NCBI GenBank assembly: GCA_920105625.2
Contig: CAKKTE020000594.1
Location: 248,001 to 312,000, forward strand
Length of the DNA stretch: 64,000 nucleotides
Reading direction: 5' to 3'
Source: Clusia tigrina
Lineage: Eukaryota; Arthropoda; Insecta; Diptera; Clusiidae
Part shown: positions 53,498 to 63,100 of the stretch, piece after piece
Numbering within the stretch: the first letter of the stretch is position 1
How the letters are laid out: each line of letters starts with the position of its first letter
Program-made: the position numbers and the translations under genes
The notes under the pieces: model-generated
Database searches by the model: none
What the model was told of the DNA's origin: nothing
What the model saw: the letters and a program-made list of their open reading frames with translations, nothing else

Positions 53498-54278
53498 CCC
53501 TTGAGTCCCAAATCAAACACTGATAAAATTTCAAATGACCCTAACTTTTATACGGTACGTCCTACACCTATCAAAGTTGGCAACATACAAATGCTTGTAC
53601 CTTTTTACTGGAGCGTCATAAAACCTTGAAATTTTGTAACAATAAAGTACTCGAGCCTCTTGTCAATTTAAGCTATCGCTCAGAGCTATGCTACCCTTGA
53701 GTCCTAAATCAAACACTGAAAAAACTTCAAATGGCCATAACTTCTATACCGTACATCCTACACCTATCAAAGTTTGCAACATACAAATGCTTGTAACTTT
53801 TTACTGGAGCATCATAAAACCTTGAAATTTTGTAACAATAAAGTACTCGAGCCTCTTGTCAATTTAAGCTATCGCTCAAACCTATGCTACCCTTGAGTCC
53901 CACATCAAACACTGATAAAACATCACGTGGCCCTAACTTCTATACGATACGTCCTACACCTATCAGAGTTTGCAACATACAAATGCTTGTAACATTTTAC
54001 TGGAGCGTCATAAAACCTTGAAATTTTTGTAACAATAAGGTACTCGAGCCTCTTGTCAATTTAAGCTATCGCTCAAAACTATGCTACCCTTGGGTCCCAA
54101 ATCAAACACTGATAAAACTTCAAATGGCCCTAACTTCTATACGGTACGGCCTACACCTATCAAAGTTTGCAATATACAAATGCTTGTAACTTTTTACTGG
54201 AGCGTCATAAAACCTTGAAATTTTGTAACAATAAAGTACTCGAGCCTCTTGTCAATTTAAGCTATCGCTCAAAGCTAT
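53498..54278 (+). repeat. Cassette N, copy 2
   Basis: Anchor GTTGGC at 53576, which is 2,353 bp (12 monomers) after copy 1. The intervening monomers 51,925-53,497 complete a 12-mer. They include TGGATCATC, GAGGCCC with CTTCTAGACGG, CTCATAACTATG, CACTTATAAAAC with TACTCAAGCTTC, and the AACTAAGC trimer. One visible difference from the other copies is CATCACGTGG for CATCAAGTGG. Confidence 0.87.
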
Positions 54279-54299
54279 GCTACCCTTGAGTCCCAAATC

Positions 54300-55030
54300 A
54301 AACACTGACAAAACTTCAAATGGCCCTAACCTCTATACGGTACGTCCTACACCTATCAAAGTTTGCAACATACAAATGCTTGTAACTCTTTACTGGATCA
54401 TCATAAAACCTTGAAATTTTCTAACAATAAAGTACTCGAGCCTCTGTCAATTTAAGCTATCGCTCAAACCTATGCTACCCTTGAGGCCCAAATCAAACAC
54501 TGATAAAACTTCAAATGGTCCTAACTTCTAGACGGTACGTCCTACACCTATCAGAGTTTGCAACATACAAATGCTTGTAACTTTTTACTGGAGCGTCATA
54601 AAACTTTGAAATTTTTGTAACAATAAAGTACTCGAGACTCTTGTCAATTTAAGCTATCGCTCATAACTATGCTACCCTTGAGTCCCAAATCAAACACTGA
54701 TAAAACTTCAAATGGCCCTAACCTCTATACGGTACGTCCTACACCTATCAAAGTTTGCAACATACAAATGCTTGTAACTCTTTACTGGATCATCATAAAA
54801 CCTTGAAATTTTCTAACAATAAAGTAATCGAGCCTCTGTCAATTTAAGCTATCGCTCAAACCTATGCTACCCTTGAGGCCCAAATCAAACACTGATAAAA
54901 CTTCAAATGGTCCTAACTTCTAGACGGTACGTCCTACACCTATCAGAGTTTGCAACATACAAATGCTTGTAACTTTTTACTGGAGCGTCATAAAACCTTG
55001 AAATTTTGTAACAATAAAGTACTCGAGCCT
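54300..55030 (+). repeat. Local two-monomer duplication with hybrid joints
   Basis: The CCTCTATACGG, TGGATCATC, GAGGCCC and CTTCTAGACGG pair occurs at about 54,330-54,560 and again at about 54,720-54,950. The monomer between begins as the CTCATAACTATG type and ends as the CCTCTATACGG type. The second pair runs directly into the TCTATGC monomer at about 55,067. Both joints are crossovers inside monomers, and together they shorten this unit to nine monomers (1,764 bp). Confidence 0.82.
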
Positions 55031-55261
55031 CTTGTCAATTTAAGCTATCGCTCAAATCTATGCTACCCTTGAGTCCCAAATCAAACACTGATAAAACTTC
55101 AAATGGCCCTAACTTCTATACGGTACGTCCTACACCTATCAAAGTTTGCAACATACAAATGCTTGTATCTTTTTACTGGAGCATCATAAAACCTTGAAAT
55201 TTTGTAACAATAAAGTACTCGAGCCTCTTGTCAATTTAAGCTATCGCTCAAATCTATGCTA

Positions 55262-56042
55262 CCCTTGAGTCCCAAATCAAACACTGATAAAATTTCAAAT
55301 GACCCTAACTTTTATACGGTACGTCCTACACCTATCAAAGTTGGCAACATACAAATGCTTGTACCTTTTTACTGGAGCGTCATAAAACCTTGAAATTTTG
55401 TAACAATAAAGTACTCGAGCCTCTTGTCAATTTAAGCTATCGCTCAGAGCTATGCTACCCTTGAGTCCTAAATCAAACACTGAAAAAACTTCAAATGGCC
55501 ATAACTTCTATACCGTACATCCTACACCTATCAAAGTTTGCAACATACAAATGCTTGTAACTTTTTACTGGAGCATCATAAAACCTTGAAATTTTGTAAC
55601 AATAAAGTACTCGAGCCTCTTGTCAATTTAAGCTATCGCTCAAACCTATGCTACCCTTGAGTCCCACATCAAACACTGATAAAACATCAAGTGGCCCTAA
55701 CTTCTATACGATACGTCCTACACCTATCAGAGTTTGCAACATACAAATGCTTGTAACATTTTACTGGAGCGTCATAAAACCTTGAAATTTTTGTAACAAT
55801 AAGGTACTCGAGCCTCTTGTCAATTTAAGCTATCGCTCAAAACTATGCTACCCTTGGGTCCCAAATCAAACACTGATAAAACTTCAAATGGCCCTAACTT
55901 CTATACGGTACGGCCTACACCTATCAAAGTTTGCAATATACAAATGCTTGTAACTTTTTACTGGAGCGTCATAAAACCTTGAAATTTTGTAACAATAAAG
56001 TACTCGAGCCTCTTGTCAATTTAAGCTATCGCTCAAAGCTAT
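55262..56042 (+). repeat. Cassette N, copy 3
   Basis: Anchor GTTGGC at 55340, which is 1,764 bp (nine monomers) after copy 2. It is followed not by the TGGATCATC pair but by CCTAAATTC with ACAGTACG and then AACTAAGC with GTCATACACC, a succession otherwise found at 45,720-45,940 and 49,420-49,640. Confidence 0.87.
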
Positions 56043-57114
56043 GCTACCCTTGAGTCCCAAATCAAACACTGATAAAACTTCAAATGGCCCTAAATTCTAT
56101 ACAGTACGTCCTACACCTATCAAAGTTTGCAACATACAAATGCTTGTATCTTTTTACTGGAGCGTCATAAAACCTTGAAATTTTGTAACAATAAAGTATT
56201 CGAGCCTCTTGTCAATTTAAGCTATCGCTCAAAACTAAGCTACCCTTGAGTCCCAAATCAAACACTGATAAAACTTCGAATGGCCCTAACTTCTATATGG
56301 TACGTCATACACCTATCAAAGTTTGCAACATACAAATGCTTGTATCTTTTTACTGGAGCATCATAAAACATTGAAATTTTGTAACAATAAAGTACTCGAG
56401 CCTCGTGTCAATTTAAGCTATCGTTGAAAGCTATGCTACCCTTGAGTCCCAAATCAAACACTAATAAAACTTCAAATGGCCCTAACTTCTATACGGTACG
56501 TCCTACACCTATCAAAGTTTGCAACATACAAATGCTTGCAACTTTCTACTGGAGCATCATAAAACCTTGAAATTTTGTAACAATAAAGTACTCGAGCCTC
56601 TTGTCAATTTAAGCTATCGTTCAAAGCTATGCTACCCTTGAGTCCCAAATCAAACACTGATAAAACTTCAAATGGCCCTAAATTCTATACGGTACGTCCT
56701 ACACCTATCAAAGTTTGCAACATACAAATGCTTGTATCTTTTTACTGGAGCGTCATAAAACCTTGAAATTTTGTAACAATAAAGTATTCGAGCCTCTTGT
56801 CAATTTAAGCTATCGCTCAAAACTAAGCTACCCTTGAGTCCCAAATCAAACACTGATAAAACTTCGAATGGCCCTAACTTCTATATGGTACGTCCTACAC
56901 CTATCAAAGTTTGCAACATACAAATGCTTGTAACTTTTTACTGGAGCGTCATAAAACCTTGAAATTTTGTAACAATAAAGTACTCGAGCCTCTTGTCAAT
57001 TTAAGCTATCGCTCAAATCTATGCTACCCTTGAGTCCCAAATCAAACACTGATAAAACTTCAAATGGCCCTAACTTCTATACGGTACGTCCTACACCTAT
57101 CAAAGTTTGCAACA

Positions 57115-57128
57115 TACAAATGCTTGTA
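57115..57128. other. Short dyad in the monomer: TACAA-ATGC-TTGTA
   Basis: A 5-bp inverted repeat with a 4-nt spacer occupies monomer positions 87-100. It is preserved in most monomers, including those that differ elsewhere. Common departures are CTTGCAAC or CCTGTAAC in the right arm and CAGACAAA in the left arm. Dyads in satellites can bind proteins or extrude, but nothing here shows function. One representative copy is listed. Confidence 0.6.
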
Positions 57129-57169
57129 ACTTTTTACTGGAGCATCATAAAACCTTGAAATTTTGTAAC

Positions 57170-57184
57170 AATAAAGTACTCGAG
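57170..57184 (+). other. AATAAA hexamer followed by overlapping AGTACT/CTCGAG palindromes
   Basis: Each typical monomer carries AATAAA at positions 142-147, which is the canonical eukaryotic poly(A) hexamer. It is followed by AGTACT (ScaI) overlapping CTCGAG (XhoI), then a T-rich CTTGTCAATTT. Any + strand transcript would therefore meet the hexamer about every 196 nt. Use as a poly(A) signal is only inference. Some monomers lose it, such as the AACAAAAAAGTAC class at 9439, 10027 and 10616. Others lose the palindromes through CTTGAG, TTCGAG or a 5-bp deletion. One representative copy is listed. Confidence 0.45.
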
Positions 57185-57198
57185 CCTCTTGTCAATTT

Positions 57199-57221
57199 AA
57201 GCTATCGTTCAAAGCTATGCT
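57199..57221 (+). repeat. Internal direct repeat in the monomer, 13-bp offset
   Basis: Monomer positions 171-193 contain AAGCTATCGCT followed 13 bp later by AAGCTATGCT (with the first C of CGCT missing in the second copy). This representative copy carries CGTTC in place of CGCTC. It is the only clear subrepeat inside the monomer and may be a remnant of how the unit arose. Many variants that distinguish monomer types (AAAACTA, AAATCTA, AAACCTA, CAGAGCTA) fall in this segment. Confidence 0.55.
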
Positions 57222-57810
57222 ACCCTTGAGTCCCAAATCAAACACTGATAAAACTTCAAATGGCCCTAAATTCTATACGGTACGTCCTACACCTATCAAA
57301 GTTTGCAACATACAAATGCTTGTATCTTTTTACTGGAGCGTCATAAAACCTTGAAATTTTGTAACAATAAAGTATTCGAGCCTCTTGTCAATTTAAGCTA
57401 TCGCTCAAAACTAAGCTACCCTTGAGTCTCAAATCAAACACTGATAAAACTTCGAATGGCCTTAACTTCTATATGGTACGTCCTACACCTATCAAAGTTT
57501 GCAACATACAAATGCTTGTAACTTTTTAATGGAGCGTCATAAAACCTTGAAATTTTGTAACAATAAAGTACTCGAGCCTCTTGTCAATTTAAGCTATCGC
57601 TCAAATCTATGCTACCCTTGAGTCCCAAATCAAACACTGATAAAACTTCAAATGGCCCTAACTTCTATACGGTACGTCCTACACCTATCAAAGTTTGCAA
57701 CATACAAATGCTTGTATCTTTTTACTGGAGCATCATAAAACCTTGAAATTTTGTAACAATAAAGTACTCGAGCCTCTTGTCAATTTAAGCTATCGCTCAA
57801 ATCTATGCTA

Positions 57811-58591
57811 CCCTTGAGTCCCAAATCAAACACTGATAAAATTTCAAATGACCCTAACTTTTATACGGTACGTCCTACACCTATCAAAGTTGGCAACATA
57901 CAAATGCTTGTACCTTTTTACTGGAGCGTCATAAAACCTTGAAATTTTGTAACAATAAAGTACTCGAGCCTCTTGTCAATTTAAGCTATCGCTCAGAGCT
58001 ATGCTACCCTTGAGTCCTAAATCAAACACTGAAAAAACTTCAAATGGCCATAACTTCTATACCGTACATCCTACACCTATCAAAGTTTGCAACATACAAA
58101 TGCTTGTAACTTTTTACTGGAGCATCATAAAACCTTGAAATTTTGTAACAATAAAGTACTCGAGCCTCTTGTCAATTTAAGCTATCGCTCAAACCTATGC
58201 TACCCTTGAGTCCCACATCAAACACTGATAAAACATCAAGTGGCCCTAACTTCTATACGATACGTCCTACACCTATCAGAGTTTGCAACATACAAATGCT
58301 TGTAACATTTTACTGGAGCGTCATAAAACCTTGAAATTTTTGTAACAATAAGGTACTCGAGCCTCTTGTCAATTTAAGCTATCGCTCAAAACTATGCTAC
58401 CCTTGGGTCCCAAATCAAACACTGATAAAACTTCAAATGGCCCTAACTTCTATACGGTACGGCCTACACCTATCAAAGTTTGCAATATACAAATGCTTGT
58501 AACTTTTTACTGGAGCGTCATAAAACCTTGAAATTTTGTAACAATAAAGTACTCGAGCCTCTTGTCAATTTAAGCTATCGCTCAAAGCTAT
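57811..58591 (+). repeat. Cassette N, copy 4
   Basis: Anchor GTTGGC at 57889, which is 2,549 bp (13 monomers) after copy 3. From here the sequence follows the copy 1 order through TGGATCATC, GAGGCCC, CTCATAACTATG, CAAATTTCCC, CACTTATAAAAC and TACTCAAGCTTC to about 59,400, matching 51,925-52,740. Confidence 0.87.
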
Positions 58592-61500
58592 GCTACCCTT
58601 GAGTCCCAAATCAAACACTGACAAAACTTCAAATGGCCCTAACCTCTATACGGTACGTCCTACACCTATCAAAGTTTGCAACATACAAATGCTTGTAACT
58701 CTTTACTGGATCATCATAAAACCTTGAAATTTTCTAACAATAAAGTACTCGAGCCTCTGTCAATTTAAGCTATCGCTCAAACCTATGCTACCCTTGAGGC
58801 CCAAATCAAACACTGATAAAACTTCAAATGGTCCTAACTTCTAGACGGTACGTCCTACACCTATCAGAGTTTGCAACATACAAATGCTTGTAACTTTTTA
58901 CTGGAGCGTCATAAAACTTTGAAATTTTTGTAACAATAAAGTACTCGAGACTCTTGTCAATTTAAGCTATCGCTCATAACTATGCTACCCTTGAGTCCCA
59001 AATCAAACACTGATAAAACTTCAAATTTCCCTAACTTCTATACGGTACGTCCTACACCTATCAAAGTTTGCAATATACAAGTGCTTGTAACTTTTTACTG
59101 GAGCGTCATAAAGCCTTGAAATTTTGTAACAATAAAGTTCTCGAGCCTCTTGTCAATTTAAGCTATCGCTCAAAGCTATGCTACCCTTGAGTCCCAAATC
59201 AAACACTTATAAAACTTCAAATGGCCCTAACTTCTATACGGTACGTCCTACACCTATCAAAGTTTGGAACATACAAATGCTTGTAACTTTTTACTCAAGC
59301 TTCATAAAACATTGAAATTTTGTAACAATAAAGTACTCGAGCCTCGTGTCAATTTAAGCTATCGTTGAAAGCTATGCTACCCTTGAGTCCCAAATCAAAC
59401 ACTAATAAAACTTCAAATTGCCCTAACTTCTATACGGTACGTCCTACACCTATCAAAGTTTGCAACATACAAATGCTTGCAACTTTTTACTGGAGCGTCA
59501 TAAAACCTTGAAATTTTGTAACAATAAAGTACTCGAGCCTCTTGTCAATTTAAGCCATCGCTCAAAGCTATGCTACCCTTGAGTCCCAAATTAAACACTG
59601 ATAAAACTTCAAATGGCCCTAACTTCTATACGGTACGTCCTACACCTATCAAAGTTTGCAACATACAAATGCTTGTAACTTTTTACTGGAGCGTCATAAA
59701 ACCTTGAAATTTGTAACAATAAAGGACGCGAGCCTCTTGTCAATTTAAGCTATCGCTCAGAACTTTGCTACCCTTGAGTCCCAAATCAAACGCTGATAAA
59801 ACTTCAAATGGCAATAACTTCTATACGGTGCGTCCTACACCTATCAAAGTTTGCAATATACAAATGCTTGTAACTTTTTACTGGAGCGTCATAAAACCTT
59901 GAAATTTTGTAACAATAAAGTACTCGAGCCCCTTGTCAAATTAAGCTATCGGTCAAAGCTATGATACCCTTGAGTCCCAAATCAAACACTGATAAAACTT
60001 GAAATGGCTCTAACTTCTATACGGTACGTCCTACAACTATCATAGTTTGCAACATACAAATGCTTGTAACTTCTTACTGGAGCTACATAAAACCTTGAAA
60101 TTTGTAACAATAAAGGACGCGAGCCTCTTGTCAATTTAAGCTATCGCTCAGAACTTTGCTACCCTTGAGTCCCAAATCAAACACTGATAAAACTTCAAAT
60201 GGCCCTAACTTCTATACGGTACGTCCTACACCTATCAAAGTTTGCAACATACAAATGCTTGTAACTTTTTACTGGAGCATCATAAAACCTTGAAATTTTG
60301 TAACAATAAAGTTCTCGAGCCTCTTGTCAATTTAAGCTATCGCTCAAATCTATGCTACCCTTGAGTCCCAAATCAAACACTGATAACATTTCAAATGACC
60401 CTAACTTTTATACGGTACGTCCTACACCTATCAAATTTTGCAACATACAAATGCTTGTACCTTTTTACTGGGGCGTCATAAAACCTTGACATTTTGTAAC
60501 AATAAAGTACTCGAGCCTCTTGTCAATTTAAGCTATCGCTCAAAGCTATGCTACCCTTGAGTCCCAAATCAAACACTGACAAAACTTCAAATGGCCCTAA
60601 CCTCTATACGGTACGTCCTACACCTATCAAAGTTTGCAACATACAAATGCTTGTAACTCTTTACTGGATCATCATAAAACCTTGAAATTTTCTAACAATA
60701 AAGTACTCGAGCCTCTGTCAATTTAAGCTATCGCTCAAACCTATGCTACCCTTGAGGCCCAAATCAAACACTGATAAAACTTCAAATGGTCCTAACTTCT
60801 AGACGGTACGTCCTACACCTATCAGAGTTTGCAACATACAAATGCTTGTAACTTTTTACTGGAGCGTCATAAAACTTTGAAATTTTTGTAACAATAAAGT
60901 ACTCGAGACTCTTGTCAATTTAAGCTATCGCTCATAACTATGCTACCCTTGAGTCCCAAATCAAACACTGATAAAACTTCAAATGGCCCTAACTTCTATA
61001 CGGTACGTCCTACACCTATCAAAGTTTGCAATATACAAATGCTTGTAACTTTTTACTGGAGCGTCATAAAGCCTTGAAATTTTGTAACAATAAAGTTCTC
61101 GAGCCTCTTGTCAATTTAAGTTATCGCTCAAAGTTATGCTACCCTTGAGTCCCAAATCAAACACTGAAAAAACTTCAAATGGCCCTAACTTCTATACGGT
61201 ACGTCCTACACCTATCAAAGTTTGCAACATACAAATGCTTGCAACTTTTTACTGGAGCGTCATAAAACCTTGAAATTTTGTAACAATAAAGTACTCGAGC
61301 CTCTTGGCAATTTAAGCCATCGCTCAAAGCTATGCTACCCTTGAGTCCCAAATCAAACACTGATAAAACGTCAAATGGCTTTGACTTCTATACGGTACGT
61401 CCTACACCTATCAAAGTTTGCAACATACAAATGCCTGTAACTTTTTACTGGAGCGTCACAAAACTTTGAAATTTTGTAACTATAAAGTACTCGAGCCTCT

Positions 61501-63100
61501 TGTCAATTTAAGCCATCGCTCAAAGCTATGCTACCCTTGAGTCCCAAATCAAACACTGATAAAATTTCAAATGGCCCTAACTTCTATACGGTACGTCCTA
61601 CACCTATCAAAGTTTGTAACAGACAAATGCTTGTAACTTTTTACTGGAGCGTCATAAAACCTTGAAATTTGTAACAATAAAGGACCCGAGCCTCTTGTCA
61701 ATTTAAGCTATCGCTCAGAACTTTGCTACCCTTGAGTCCCAAATCAAACGCTGATAAAACTTCAAATGGCCCTAACTTCTATACGGTACGTCCTACACCT
61801 ATCAAAGTTTGCAACATACAAATGCTTGCAACTTTTTACTGGAGCATCATAAAACCTTGAAATTTTGTAACAAAAAAGTACTCGAGCCTCTTGTCAATTT
61901 AAGGTATCGCTCAAAGCTATGCTACCCTTGAGTCCCAAATCAAACACTGAAAAAACTTCAAATGGCCATAACTTCTATACCGTACATCCTACACCTATCA
62001 AAGTTTGCAACATACAAATGCTTGTAACTTTTTACTGGAGCATCATAAAACCTTGAAATTTTGTGACAATAAAGTACTCGAGCCTCTTGTCAATTTAAGC
62101 TATCGCTCAAACCTATGCTAACCTTGAGTCCCAAATCAAACACTGATAAAACATCAAGTGGCCCTAACTTCTATACGATACGTCCTACACCTATCAGAGT
62201 TTGCAACATACAAATGCTTGTAACATTTTACTGGAGCGTCATAAAACCTTGAAATTTTTGTAACAATAAGGTACTCGAGCCTCTTGTCAATTTAAGCTAT
62301 CGCTCAGAGCTATGCTACCCTTGAGTCCTAAATCAAACACTGAAAAAACTTCAAATGGCCATAACTTCTATACCGTACATCCTACACCTATCAAAGTTTG
62401 CAACATACAAATGCTTGTAACTTTTTACTGGAGCGTCATAAAACCTTGAAATTTTGTAACAATAAAGTACTCGAGCCTCGTGTCAATTTAAGCTATCGTT
62501 GAAAGCTATGCTACCCTTGAGTCCCAAATCAAACACTAATAAAACTTCAAATGGCCCTAACTTCTATACGGTACGTCCTACACCTATCAAAGTTTGCAAC
62601 ATACAAATGCTTGCAACTTTTTACTGGAGCGTCATAAAACCTTGAAATTTTGTAACAATAAAGTACTCGAGCCTCTTGTCAATTTAAGCCATCGCTCAAA
62701 GCTATGCTACCCTTGAGTCCCAAATTAAACACTGATAAAACTTCAAATGGCCCTAACTTCTATACGGTACGTCCTACACCTATCAAAGTTTGCAACATAC
62801 AAATGCTTGTAACTTTTTACTGGAGCGTCATAAAACCTTGAAATTTGTAACAATAAAGGACGCGAGCCTCTTGTCAATTTAAGCTATCGCTCAGAACTTT
62901 GCTACCCTTGAGTCCCAAATCAAACGCTGATAAAACTTCAAATGGCAATAACTTCTATACGGTGCGTCCTACACCTATCAAAGTTTGCAATATACAAATG
63001 CTTGTAACTTTTTACTGGAGCGTCATAAAACCTTGAAATTTTGTAACAATAAAGTACTCGAGCCTCTTGTCAATTTAAGCTATCGCTCAAATCTATGCTA
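58592..63100 (+). repeat. Long 27-monomer interval containing a 3,134-bp duplication
   Basis: The run 59,300-59,880 (CCTCGTGTC, CGTTGAAAGC, AAATTAAACAC, AAATTTGTAACAATAAAGGACG, CAGAACTTTGC, GGCAATAAC, GGTGCGTCC) is repeated at 62,434-63,014, 3,134 bp or 16 monomers later. The GGTGCGTCC and CTTGAAATGGCTC monomers at 59,830-60,080 resemble types from the 40-49 kb block. The segment 60,540-61,070 repeats the TGGATCATC to CTCATAACTATG series. The joint at 62,260-62,340 fuses cassette N monomer 3 to monomer 2. No gene is present. Confidence 0.8.

Larger units (their letters stand above)
57029..57224 (+). repeat. Representative monomer, close to consensus
   Basis: This 196-bp copy runs from CTTGAGTCCC to GCTATGCTACC and differs from my by-eye consensus at only two places: GAGCATCAT instead of GAGCGTCAT, and CGTTC instead of CGCTC. 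It serves as the reference for monomer positions. Landmarks are the CpG pair in ACGGTACGTCC (positions 53-63), a short dyad at 87-100, the pyrimidine run CTTTTTACTGG (102-112), the hexamer AATAAA (142-147), overlapping AGTACT and CTCGAG palindromes (147-156), and a 13-bp-offset direct repeat at 171-193. The consensus was judged by eye and not computed from all copies. Confidence 0.85.

Noticed and set aside
53932..53942. CACGTG (E-box-like) in cassette N copy 2
   Set aside because: It arises from a single A-to-C change in one monomer; other copies read CAAGTGG, so it is most likely chance.
57029..57224. CENP-B box in the monomer
   Set aside because: I looked for a TTCG followed at the right distance by CGGG on both strands of the consensus and found none. 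CTTCGAATGG variants have only the TTCG core.
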